Part shown: positions 22,504-33,615 of the stretch, in pieces | Layout: each line of letters opens with the position of its first letter | Position numbering within the stretch: the stretch's first letter is position 1 | NCBI GenBank assembly: GCA_949130495.1 | Contig: OX422223.1 | Span: 77,498,751 to 77,562,750, forward strand | Origin: Sambucus nigra | Lineage: Eukaryota; Streptophyta; Magnoliopsida; Dipsacales; Adoxaceae | Length of the DNA: 64,000 nt | Direction: 5' to 3' | Notes under the pieces: generated by a model | Told to the model about the DNA's origin: nothing | What the model saw: only the letters and a program-made list of their open reading frames with translations | The model's database searches: none | Made by a program: the position numbers and the translations under genes

Positions 22504-22650
22504 CGTTGATACCAAATTTAGTCTACTGACATGGACCAATTACTTGAAGACACATGTTAATCTACATGGAAAATACAAATACTCTAGATGAGCAAATTAA
22601 GCGTGCCGAGTAACTTAAGCGTACCAAGCAACTTAAGCGGTCCGAGCTAC
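22504..22650 (+). repeat. Element A 3' LTR, left piece
   Basis: It matches the first 147 bp of the 5' LTR up to gctac, where element F begins. GCTAC (22646-22650) is repeated at 27318-27322 as F's target duplication. Confidence 0.92.
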
Positions 22651-23674
22651 TATAAAGACATTTTGTCCATTATTTATGTGTATGTCTTAATCCATTACAT
22701 CGTTGAAGAAATTCAAGATCACACCGTCATCAATGGATCCAAATATCAATGAATTCAAGGAATCAATTTTTTGGTCAGTCAGATCGGTCCTCCTGTTTTA
22801 AAAAGGAACCGATCTGCACCGGACCGATCTGTCAGTTTGGAAAAAGAACTAGTCCGACCCCGGACAGATTTGCATGCAAAACCGGACCGATCTGCCTTGC
22901 TCAAGAGATAGAGAACCCCGGATCGATAGAAAACCGAAGAAGGCTATTTCAAAAAAAGAACCGGTCCGACCTCGGATCGATTCGCCTCTGAAGCGGACCG
23001 ATCCGCCTGGGATAAAATCGAGCAGATTTGTTAGAGATTTTTTCGGACAAAGTTTCCTTATTTAAACCAACTTCAGGGAGTTTGTTTCCTAAGACTTTTG
23101 AGAGTCCTTTTTCCTCAAGTCTTCATACTTTTTGAGTTTCCAAACTCATGTTTTGATTCACATAACATAGACAAATCTTTGTGAATCCTTTTGAACCCTA
23201 GAACATAATTTTATATTGTTCAACCTTTGTGGGGATATCTTTGCAACCGAGAGCTGCATGCTATTGCTGAGGGAGTCTCTACAAAGTGTTATGGCTTCAT
23301 GTCATTGAGGAGAGCCGCGGTTCTTCTTTTGTTATTTGGGCTGCGAGTCCTTGGAGGGTGCTGCGTGTATTCTCTTGCTGAGTTCAAAACTGCGTGTCTT
23401 TGTGGGTTGGCTGCGCATTGATCCATTGCAGATTTATCTATGTAATTGTAAGTTGTGATTTATATATTCATAGTGAAAAAAAGTTTTTACCCGAAAGGTT
23501 TTTTTTTCCTGAAATCTGTGTCTCAGCATATTTACTATGTCGCATGCTTTATTTTTGATGGGTTGATTTAGATGCATGCTTAGGGGCTGTTTAAAAATAG
23601 ACTCTAATTAAATAAGGGTTACCTGGAAACTTGCGAATTTAGTTTAAATCATTATCACACAGTCGCACTTTACA
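22651..23674 (+). repeat. Element F 5' LTR
   Basis: It begins TATAAAGACATT, where the 3' LTR begins TGTAAGGACATT, so the terminal TG has decayed to TA. It ends CACTTTACA. The first 350 bp hold a cluster of CGGACCGATCYGC-like words. Confidence 0.9.
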
Positions 23675-23677
23675 AAT

Positions 23678-23689
23678 TGGTATCAGAGC
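23678..23689 (+). other. Primer-binding site of element F
   Basis: TGGTATCAGAGC, complement of the initiator-Met tRNA 3' end, starts 3 bases after the LTR. Confidence 0.93.
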
Positions 23690-23791
23690 GGGTTACGCTA
23701 ATTTATCGCGTATTCCTATTTTTCGTAAAATCGTGTGATATTGTTTTTTTTTTTTGAAAAATCAGTTTTGTGAAAAATAGTAATTTTTTCA

Positions 23792-24664
23792 ATGGAACGC
23801 CCATTTAATGAGGAACCTATTTTGAAAAAGTTCACGACCATGCTGAAAATTTAAAAAGTTTGAATTTGAAACTTTGCAAAAGAATTAAAGTTTTGGATAA
23901 AGAAAATTCTTTCTTGAAAAGTAAGATTGAATATTTGCAAGCGTTTCAAACTCAAGGTGATATTTGTCGTGAGCACTTTGGTAATTTGTGTATTGATTTT
24001 GATTCTTTGAAAATTGCCCAAAATAAGAGTGATGAGAAAGTCCTAGTTTTAGAGAAGGAATTAAAGGACTTAAAAAATTCTAGGGTTCCCGTTTGTGCCG
24101 TCGAGGATAAAAATTAATCGATGATTTTATGGCACGTGAAAAGACTCTTAGGGATAAGTTTGTTTTAATTGAGGGGGAGCGTGATAAATTGTTAAGTTTA
24201 ATTGATAATTTGAAAAAGAAATCACTCAGATTGGAAGAGTTTAATTCTTTACTTGAGTAAAAAATTTTAAAGTTAAAAAATGATTTGACAGACTCAAGTA
24301 GGTTTGATAGTCATGGTAATGGCTCATATTGTCCTCATGCTTCTAGTGCTAAAGCCAAAACCATTATTTGTTTTAGAGGGTCAACCAATTTCAAGGATGT
24401 TAGAAAAGGTCAACCCATAGGTGTCGTTCCATCCGTTTACACATGTTCACATTGTGGTAGGAAAGGTCACCTTAGGCGTTTCTGCTTTGATCTTAGAAAA
24501 TGTCCTAGGAAGTTTATGTATAGTGTTCACTTAGTTCCTAAATCCCCCACACTACGTTTCACATCTATTTGGGTTAGGAAATCACTTTTAGAGACACTAG
24601 ATTTTAGACAAGTTGATTCCCGTTTGCTTGCACATGATTCTTCTCTTGCCATATCATATAGCTA
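23792..24664 (+). pseudogene. Element F gag fragment with CCHC zinc knuckle
   Basis: An ATG at 23792 starts a short frame that shifts near 23845 into a coiled coil (LCKRIKVLDKENSFLKSKIE, then EKVLVLEKELKDLK). After further stops and shifts near 24117-24260 comes a perfect CX2CX4HX4C knuckle, CSHCGRKGHLRRFC (24444-24485), which in retroviral-type gag binds RNA. The usual N-terminal DUF4219/UBN2 capsid region of Copia gag, which element E still has, is not visible. The frame ends at 24664. No pol follows. It is therefore a reduced gag, not just a decayed complete element. Confidence 0.75.
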
Positions 24665-26277
24665 ATTGTGTTTTCATGTTTGTCATACACTAGTTGTGGT
24701 TTCATGATTTATATTTGTTTGCTAGTGTTATGACATGTGTACTTTTTGTATGTTTTATTTTTTTGGAAATATTTTGAAAAATACAAAAAGATTTTATTTT
24801 TGCTAAAATTTTGAGAAAATCCAAAAATATTTTTGTATTTTGTTTGCACCGTTTATGGATGAACACTTAGGATGACTGAGTCACAATATCATTCCATTTT
24901 TCATATGACTAATTGATAGTGTTTTAAGACAATAGGTTAATTCATCCTCGTGCTTTATAATGTTTGGAGTCATTAAGATGTAATTAAGTGTTTCTTCCTA
25001 CATGTTTGACTCGTGTTTCCTTTATTGCACACATGCACAGATTTTTTTGATTATTGTGCTTGTTTTATCACATGTTGGTTGGGTGTTTTCACTTCAATCC
25101 TGTCCTTAAAACGAACCAAGCACGATAAAATTTAATAAGGAAATTGTGCATATAAGAACCGTTTTGTGAGTTTATGTTCTTTGTTTGAAAACGGGGAAGG
25201 ACTGCGAAAGGTTCATTTTGCCTTTGTAAATACTAAGCCACCTTTAAATTGGACCTAAAAAATGGAGGAATTTTATTATTCGAGGTCCAAAGAGGTTAAA
25301 AGAGCCCAAAAAAATTAAAAGGCAATAAAAAGATATCCATGCCAAAAAGGGGCCATTTAGGTTTTTGCACCAATTCCCCAAAGTTTGAGAATTTAGTTTA
25401 TACACCTCTAAAAGAAAATATGAATGAGGGAGTTTGATTGGAGAATTTAAAACGGGTTTTCACGTCCTTGATATGCTTGAAAATGCGCTACATAGTTTTG
25501 GACGTTATTGGTGTGGAAATCACTTTGACTTTGATTTGTTGATTTGCATAAGACAATGTCATATAAGTTCAACAATCTTTACACCTAAGGATACTTTTGA
25601 TGTTCATTCGTTAGGGGTACACATATGCATCCTGCACATATGATTGATTGAGTTGATTTACCTATCGAATGTGTACTCACCCATTCATTCCATTTCCATG
25701 ACTTGGTTGTTTGAGTCAAAATCCGTGGTGTGATTTTTGTAGCATATTTTTTTTTTCAAATGTATCTTATTTTTGTATGAAAAATTAAAAAATCAAAAAT
25801 AGTTTGTGCATTTGTTTTTGAGCATCTCCTTGCAAGAGCACGTTTGCCATATTGTTTGATTCCTTATTTTGTGTGCCGTGACACCCCGTCTTTGCTTGTT
25901 TGATTTATTCTTCTCATTTGTCTATTTGGGGACATCATAAAAAGGGGGAGAAAGAATTATCATATTATGGGGGAGGTTTGAATTTTTGAGATTTAGCGTA
26001 TGTTTTTATCATAAATAGGTATCTATGTTTATCTCATTTCAAACTCGATATGTCACGTGTTATTTGCTTTGACTCATGTGTGTAGGTACTACTTTGATGA
26101 TCTCTGAATTGCACACCCTGATGAGAAAAGTGTTGAGATTCCTGAAGAGTTGAAGAACAAACGATGAAGTCTTATTCATTTGTACCTTTTTAGATTTGGG
26201 TTCATGGAAGGGTAGATTTGTATAGGCAATTTGATATTTGATAATTCGGATATTTTTATATTTGTACCGGCATAGAC
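24665..26277. other. Noncoding interior of element F
   Basis: About 1.6 kb, T-rich, with no recognisable protease, integrase, RT or RNase H motif on either strand. It ends in a purine-rich run leading to the polypurine tract at 26280-26290. Confidence 0.6.
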
Positions 26278-26290
26278 ATAGGGGGAGATT

Positions 26291-27317
26291 TGTAAGGACA
26301 TTTTATCCATTATTTATGTGTATGTCACGAGCCATTACATTATTGAAGAAATTAAAGATCACATCGTCATCAACGGATCCGAATATCAAAGAATTCAAGG
26401 AATCAATTTTCTGGTCAGCCGGATCGATCCGCTTGTTTTAAAAAGGAACCGGTCCGCACCTGACCGATCTGCCAGTTTGGAAAAAGAACTGACCCCGGAC
26501 CGATCCGCTTCAAACCGGACCGATTCGCCTTGCTCAAGAGACAGAGGACCAAAAATCGATAGCAAACCGAAGAAGGCTATTTTAAAAAAAGAACCGATCC
26601 AACCTCGGACCGATCCGCCTCTGAAGTGGACCGATCCGCCTGGGATAAAATCGAGCATATCTGTCTGAGATTTTTCCGGACAAGGTTTCCTTATTTAAAC
26701 CAACTTCGGGGAGTTTGTTTCCTAAGACTTTTGAGATGATTTTGAGAGTCCTTTTTCCTCAAGTCTTCATACTTTTTGAGTTCCCAAACTCATGTTTTGA
26801 TTCACATAACATAGACAAATCTTTGTGAATCCTTTTGAACCCTAGAACACAATTTTGTATTGTTCAACCTTTGTGGGGAGATCTTTGCAACCGAGAGTTG
26901 TGTGCTATTGTTGAGGGAGTCTCTACAAAGTGTTATGGTTGCGTGTCATTCAAGAGAGTTACGGTTATTCCTTTGTTTTTTGGGCCGAGAGTCTTTGGAG
27001 GGTGCTGCGTGTATTCTCTTGCTGAGTTCAATACTTCGTGTCTTTGTGGTTTGGCTGCACGTTGATCCATTGCAGATTTCTCTATGTAATTGTAAGCTGC
27101 GATTTATATATTCATAGTGAAATAAAGGCTTTACCCAAAAGGTTGTTTTTCCTGAAATCTGTGTCTCAGCATATTTACTGTGTCGCATGCTTTATTTTTG
27201 ATGGGTTGATTTAGATGCATGTTTAGGGGATGTTTAAAAATAGACTCTAATTAAATAAGGGTTACTTGGAAACTTGAAAATTTAGTTTAAGTCATTATCA
27301 CACAGTCTCACTTTTCA
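26291..27317 (+). repeat. Element F 3' LTR
   Basis: It begins TGTAAGGACATT right after the polypurine tract ATAGGGGGAGATT and ends CACTTTTCA, followed by the GCTAC duplication. It shares the clustered GGACCGATCCGC words (26420-26645) with the 5' LTR. Confidence 0.92.
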
Positions 27318-27669
27318 GCTACTTAGCGTGCAGAACATCCAAATCAAGAGAATCAAAAGACACCTACGCATTAAATGCGCATTAATTATCGTACAGATGT
27401 ATATGTCTACTAGATAACAACGCATTATCCTTTCATATGTACAACCTTAAGGCTATAAATACATTGTAACTTCCTCTTAAGGGGGGGGGGGGGGACTTTG
27501 GATCTCTTGGTAAACCTATTATCCAGATTCTAAATAAACAGTCAGCAATATAAGAACAGTGGATGTAGGACATTATCACAAGGCCGAACCACTTTAAAAA
27601 TCCTTTGTCTTATTAATTTCTTTATCTGTGATTGATTAATTAGAGATAATCTAGTTTTTTACATCAACA
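27318..27669 (+). repeat. Element A 3' LTR, right piece
   Basis: It resumes at gctacttagcg and runs to ACATCAACA, matching the 5' LTR. A 13-base G run at about 27482-27494 replaces the five Gs (aaggggga) of the 5' LTR. Confidence 0.92.
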
Positions 27670-27674
27670 CCAAC

Positions 27675-27828
27675 ACTTGCAAACTAATATTTACTATTCA
27701 TTTTATATTCTAAATTTATTTAATTACACTCATAAATTCCAAAATTACTATTCATCGTAGTTTCCTCTAATTACCAAATTACGCCACTTATGAAAATTTA
27801 AATATCTATAAAAGTACGGGGTATTACA
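27675..27828. mobile_element. Solo LTR G1, right part
   Basis: These 154 bp after element A end in CGGGGTATTACA, the inverted counterpart of the G1 start at 9829. The following ACATA approximates the ACCTA before G1. Confidence 0.65.
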
Positions 27829-30800
27829 ACATACAACCTTTATTTTGATAAAAATCAAACCTTGAGTTGTTAATTAAATTTTATTCGCTTTTAAATCCAT
27901 TTGCAACACCTAAGTTGGGTTCATGTACCCTCGCTACTTGAATTTTGAATCGGTTCGCGCTTTCCTTTAGGGCCACACTGAACCTGTTCGTCGGCATCTG
28001 AGCGAATTTTTTTCCCATTTAAAAAATAGAGTTATACAAGATTGAAACACTTGGGAAAACATTGTATTATTATTAATTTACTATTCTAGATAGTGGGGTA
28101 CCGTTATAATATCGCTCAAGGCATAAAATACACTTGAACAGGTAATCCCAAATAATTGGGGAATAACCAATAGCTTGGCACGCTTATATATATATCGTCC
28201 CTTTTATCCATTTATATTTCATTTGGATGATTTCTTTGAAGAGTCTCACATTGTGTCCGCAGTTTCATTTCTAGTGCGGAAAACTCCTAATCCTCGAACC
28301 GAATTCTGATATTGAGAGGTGGTTCTAGAATAGTTTATTAATAAGGGTTTCTTACTAATTTTATGAGGCATTCAAACCAGCACACATAATTTAACATGGT
28401 TTACAAAGAAGTGTTGCATCCCATGACATTTTATCTAGTTTTCTAGTCCTGTGGTAAAGAGTCTTTATATGTCAACTAAAAAAGGCCACACACTTGGTTC
28501 AACACACAAACATGTTTCACCTTCATTGGTTCGTGTTCGAGACCTTCATATGTGATAGAAAAAGCATTCAAACCATCCACAGTAAAGCAGAAACTTGCCA
28601 AGATAAGGGACTGAGCATCGGAGCATCAACGAAAGACCACACCTTAGCCAAAGTTTCCACAATCAACATCTATAAATGTTAAAGTACCATCTCAAAATAG
28701 AAGTCGATGACGACCAAAACTAGGTCCACATACCCTTTTGCAAGAGTACTTAATCAATCTCAAGCATTAACTCAAAACAACCACCTGGGCACCGAAAAAA
28801 ATAAAAACATGATGCAAGACGAAGATTTGTGACACTAAAGTACCCACTTTCCCTATAATAATTGATGAAAAAAAAACTGCGTATCACTCATGCTCTGTAA
28901 ATTAGGATTTTTTGTATTTAATTGATTATTTAAAATGACGTAAGAGTTTAATTCGCTAGTCAAACAGGAGATTAATTAGGAGATAATTTTATTTAATTAA
29001 ATTTGCGGGATAATATTAAGGACAAATTTTTATGAGATTTGAGTTTGTACAAATATTTTATTATGTTGTAATCTAGGTTTAGATTTTTCATAATTTGATA
29101 TAATCATAACTCTAATTAGCATTACCCTATAAGTAAGGCATTTGGACAACCTTTATTATCATTCTACACGTCACCTTACTTTTAATAGGATATTTGAGAG
29201 ATTATTCTATCTTTTCATTATGATCATTCTTATGTTTTGGCGCATGCGATTACTCTTTGGCTGCGATTACATCACAAATAAATTCTCTTTGGTACAAGCA
29301 AGTTATTTTATCCCAATCAACTGCTTATGTCAGTTGTTGATCCCTTGTATCTATGTTCTGGTTCATATAAAGAAGCTCTTTATTCATCTTATTTTTTATG
29401 AAATCAAACTATCCACAAAAGAATCCTTAAATTTTCCCTAGCCATGAGCACAAGCTTAGAAGTTAGGTTATTATGCGCTGCATATTCAATTTATGTTCTC
29501 GGTAATATAAAGGCATAATCTTAAACCTTTATAACAATTTTAATTTAAAAAAGACCTTTTTTATATCCTAAGAGATCCATATTCTAGATTAAAAGACCAT
29601 CCATGATGTACTGGTAGAAATAAAATGGAAAGCCACACTAAAGATGTATAGACCAGAAGGATATAAGATGATAATAAAACAAAATTTTGATTTAAAAATA
29701 GTCAAAAGATTAAATGATAAAAGAACCGAAAGGAATGAAAAGATGACTTAATATCTCTCAATCTAATTAGAAAGCCCAAGTCAGTTGGCCATTTACTTAA
29801 TATTTCTATGTCAAAATTGTCATTAAGAGAAATCCCTCTGAATAAATTTCACACGAAGACGTAAACCTTATCCATCCATTCCAGAGTTCAAAAATCGAGG
29901 AGATTGTAAAACAACTTGAATCACAAGATTTTAAACTTCATGTTTGAGTCATCGATGTAGTTTATCACTTTAAAATTTCAAACATTTATAAATAGTTTAT
30001 GTACAGGTATTATATTAGTAAAATTTAATATTACCAAACTAACTACTAATTTCACATTTCATCTAGCCAACTAATTGACTAAGCGTCATTCCCACGTAAA
30101 CCTTGGTGACCCTTACATTCCCTTCCCCTAAAAAAATCCTTGTCCTTAGTGATTTAAATACAACACATAATATTTGATGCGAAAGATTATATGCCTCCTG
30201 GATTAAATACAAAATTAATAAATGTTTTTTGTGATTTCCCAAATCAGTAGCTGCGAGATATTTGTAATTGTACGGTCCATCGATATTTCTATTTTTGTAA
30301 CGGAATTAGAATTAAATTTCACTCAAAAACTCTCACCAATAGGGGTGGAAGATCATACTCTTTCCAATTGTTAACATTTCACTTATTGATAAGAATAAGA
30401 TCCGACATTTTAGGACAAATGACATCTTTAAAAAAACTACTAAGAACGAAACTTAAAAAATCTGCCTCTTCAGCCATTTTCCTAATATAAAGTTTTAAGC
30501 TCACTAAACAATGCATGTTTTTTGTGTTCCCGTTACAATAATGACGAAGCCCATCCATCTTGTATGAAAATGTCGTAACACCATGCACATCCCTATCCAA
30601 CTTTTGAGAAGGGTGCTCTTATTTTTATAGTTTGAAAACATTTGTTCACACTAAATAAGAAATAATTTATCTCATTCTATAAATTTGTTAGATTATCTTT
30701 AGTCTCATCTTACTTTGCTCGAGTTCCATGAATTTTAAACTCCATTTATTTTCTAGTTGCTGCGATTGATATTCCACTCCATTACAAGTATTGGTATCCT

Positions 30801-31189
30801 TTAATTGTTAATATCATTGTAATTATTCATGTGCTCAATTGTAGAAGGCTGACTATAATAACCCCCCTCCTTCTCTTTTAATTCTTCACCCAACTGTTTT
30901 CTACACACACCCAACATATTTAGGGGAAAATGTATTTTCCTTCACATTTTTCTCTCTATTTTTGTTTCATGTTTATAACAAGTACTCGATTTTGAATTGC
31001 AGATCAGTGCATGCAATGGAAGACAAGATTATTATAGACATTTCTTCCTGACACGTTTTCACTTTCGATTTCTTGCTAATAACCTGTGAATTTGAATCAT
31101 ATCTCAACATTTCTCCACCTCGATTCAACATTCACTTCTTCTATCATCTGGTAGAACCGCACTCCCACATTTTATTAGGACTTCAACTA
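27829..31189. other. No gene recognised
   Basis: About 3.4 kb of AT-rich DNA. Open frames such as 28494-28682, 29142-29441 and 30600-30379 show no recognisable motifs. No transposon ends or repeat arrays were found. Confidence 0.5.
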
Positions 31190-32160
31190 TTATAGACATT
31201 ATTTGATCTTAGTTTCTAGAACTGCCTTTGTGATCCAATCAATTGGGTTATCATCAGTAGGAATTTTAACCACCTCCACTAAACCTTTAGACGAAACATC
31301 ACGAGTAAAATTAAGCTTCACATCAATGTGATTAGTCCTCTCATGAAACACTTGGTTCCTAATCAAGTGTATTCCACGTTGACTATCAAAGTGACTTGAA
31401 CTGACTTTTTTGCATAAACAACTTTGAAATTATAACTTTAAACCATAATTCATCCTTGATTGGTTTTGTTACAACTACATATTCGACTTCTATTATTGAT
31501 AAATCAACTACTATTTGGTGATTCTCTTTCCAACTAACAACCCCAACAGATACAGTAAACACATACCTTGTTAAAGACTTCATTCTATCCATATTTCAAG
31601 CAAAATATGACTCTACATAGCCTTCCACCACACCACTAGTTGAATTTGTACTTTGATACTTTAATCCAACATAAGAAGTGACCTTAAGGTATTTTAAAAT
31701 CCATTTGACAAGCTATCAGTGTTTTCCATGGATTCACTATGAATATACTTACCACACCCAGGTACCCCAAGAAAATGACCTTTAGAGATTTTAGTTCAGT
31801 TTATCTTGTCTTACATATGTTATGAATCCAAACACCCTCATGTGAATATAATCAACTGGTTTGCCACTCCAGAGTTCATGTGGTGTCTTAAATTCAATAG
31901 TTGTATAAAGGAATCTATTGATCAAGTACACTATAGTTTTCACATATTCTACCCAAAATACTTTTGGCTGTCCAACACTTGACAACATAGTTTTAACCCA
32001 CTTTAAATTGGTGCAGTTCATTCTCTCAGCAAAGCCATCCAATTTGGAGCCTTCCTGACAGTCTTATGCCTTGATATCCTAGTTTATTACAATGTGACCC
32101 TTTTTATGGCAGATTTAGCACTTGATTTTAGTTTTGGATTTTGATTTTGATTTATTATTT
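31190..32160 (-). pseudogene. Ty1/Copia pol remnant with internal deletion
   Basis: Read leftward, it starts with a gag-knuckle relic (CHKKGH flanked by stops, about 32110). It then goes to integrase, FAERMNCTNLKWVKTMLSS and FWVEYVKTIVYLINR (32042-31791), including the FKTPHELWSGKP block typical of Copia. Next comes LKSLKVIFLGY and, after only about 100 bp, the RNase H end: VKWILKYLKVTSYVGL, then GVVSWKENHQIVVDLS and IIEVEYV (about 31690-31390). The reverse transcriptase, normally about 800 bp between these blocks, is gone. Stops and frameshifts abound. No LTRs were recognised, so it is an old fragment. Confidence 0.8.
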
Positions 32161-33013
32161 TTCTGCTTGGTTTCTCATTTCCCACTTTTAAGAAAACGTT
32201 GCAAATACTACTAGAAACATTCTACTTGTGTTCTTAGAAAAAAACTTTAGAGACAGGGAAATAGTGGAAATAGTTCACGGAGCTTTTTGTATAATATTTG
32301 TTCATGTGGGTCATTTTTAAACATTGCGGTAGTTTAGGGGTTAATTGAGATTTACTCTTTAACAACTACACTGTCATAATATTGCTTCAGGCTATATTCT
32401 TTCTGATTTTGTTGTATACATTTTTTCTTCAACTTGAAATATTTTCTTGCAGCCAATTAATATCATTAGTAATGACATGATGTATTTTCATGATAGATTT
32501 ATCTTTGTTTGTTATGTGGACGATGAGGACCATATCATCATTTTTTTCTAAGTCTATATCAAGTATTCATGTGCAACTCTTCATAGTTAACCTTGAAATC
32601 TTGTAAGCAACTTTATATAATAGTACTAATTTTTAGATGTTTTCATGATAGATTTATCACATTTATTTTGTGGATGCGAGGATCTAGCTAATTGAGTTTT
32701 TAGTATCAGATTACTTAGTAACTTAGTTGAATAACCAAGCATTTGACATAGGTATGCATGCATTTTAGTTTTATTTGGCCTCATTGATTTCCAAAATTAA
32801 TAGCATGTTAATTATTAATTATAATAGAATCTTATGGGTTTCTAATTGTTAATTGTTAATTGTAATAGAATCTTATGGTTTTCTTTAACTTTTTTCTACA
32901 AGTACTCCAATTATAAACATCTCATATTTCTATTTAGCAGAGCATGACATGTTTTTGTGTTTGTCAAGATACAAAAATATAACCTAAAGTCTAATATGTA
33001 TTGAGTTTGTTAT
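32161..33013. other. No gene recognised
   Basis: AT-rich sequence to the start of element B. A duplicated phrase, ttgttaattgttaattg with attaattataatagaatctta variants, occurs at 32810-32880. Nothing else is supported. Confidence 0.5.
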
Positions 33014-33545
33014 TGTTGATACAAAAATTATTCATTTACGTGGACCAATAAAAAATGGACACTTGTCTCCTAACGTGGCAACAATCCTAGTCAGTAGCCA
33101 CTTAATTAGCCCTAAAGATAGTTGCTCGACAGGCAGGCTGACCAACATGAAGAATGCAGATCACCAAAGTAGATAAATAGTCACCATTTAGGGAAACATC
33201 CAAGGGTCCTTCTACACGTGGTCTAGACTATCAACCATCACATTCATTATGTACGGGTGTAAATGCTTGAATATGTAAAGGCATTCCAACCCTTGATCTT
33301 TGAGTCACTATAAATACATTGTATTTCTTTCACCAAAGGCAAGATATAATGGATTCTAGGTTTTTCCTTGTGTAACAATAGTACATAACTTTCTGTAATC
33401 ATTCAATACAATAATAGTGGAGGTAGGTTATTCTTCATAGTCGAACCACTTTAAAACTCTTTGTCTCTTGTGTGATTATTTTATTGCATAATATATTTTA
33501 TCTGTGATTGACAAATTGAATCTAGTCTATTTTTTGACATCAACA
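33014..33545 (+). repeat. Element B 5' LTR
   Basis: 532 bp, TGTTGATAC...ACATCAACA, with TATAAATA at 33309-33316 and the GTGGAGGTAGG...TCGAACCACT block near its 3' side. The flanking 5-mer is GTTAT. The partner LTR is outside the window. Confidence 0.85.
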
Positions 33546-33547
33546 GA

Positions 33548-33566
33548 TTGGTGTCGTCTGTGGGAA
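33548..33566 (+). other. Primer-binding site of element B
   Basis: TTGGTGTCGTCTGTGGGAA, starting 2 bases after the LTR. It differs from the sites of A and C by one changed base (GTGTC for GCGCC). Confidence 0.8.
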
Positions 33567-33615
33567 CGTGTGTTTATTCACGTTCTCTATCTTATACGTC
33601 TTCGTTCAAAGGAAA

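Larger units (their letters stand above)
22651..27317 (+). mobile_element. Gag-only Ty1/Copia element F (SIRE-like), nested in A
   Basis: Two LTRs of about 1.03 kb (22651-23674 and 26291-27317) enclose only 2.6 kb. A perfect 5-bp target duplication, GCTAC, flanks it. The PBS TGGTATCAGAGC (initiator-Met tRNA type) follows the left LTR, and a polypurine tract (AGGGGGAGATT) precedes the right one. The interior codes only for a short gag-like coiled coil with a CCHC knuckle. No protease, integrase or RT is present, so it would depend on proteins supplied in trans. Long LTRs and this gag type suggest the SIRE/Maximus branch, but that is inference. Confidence 0.88.
12931..27669 (+). mobile_element. 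Tat-type Ty3/Gypsy element A (contains nested element F)
   Basis: LTRs of about 0.5 kb (12931-13433 and 22504-22650 plus 27318-27669) bracket, in order, a primer-binding site, truncated gag, RT-RNase H, a second RNase H, integrase with a GPY/F-like end, a 12-unit tandem array, two minus-strand genes and a polypurine tract. Two RNase H domains with the extra one between the first RNase H and integrase, plus antisense genes before the 3' LTR, are hallmarks of the Tat lineage. LTR ends have decayed to TATTGATACC (left) and CGTTGATACC (right) from a presumed TGTTGATACC, and the 3' ends are ACATCAACA. The target duplication is CCGAC (12926-12930) versus CCAAC (27670-27674). It sits inside LTR G1 and carries F in its own 3' LTR. 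Many stops make it non-coding today. Confidence 0.9.

Noticed and set aside
23227..27117. Short frames repeated near the 3' ends of F's LTRs (23227-23421, 26835-27117)
   Set aside because: They are repeated because the LTR is repeated. The frames differ between the two copies and show no constraint.
29142..29441. Plus-strand hydrophobic frame of 99 codons
   Set aside because: AT-rich sequence gives hydrophobic residues by composition. No domain or homologous copy was seen.
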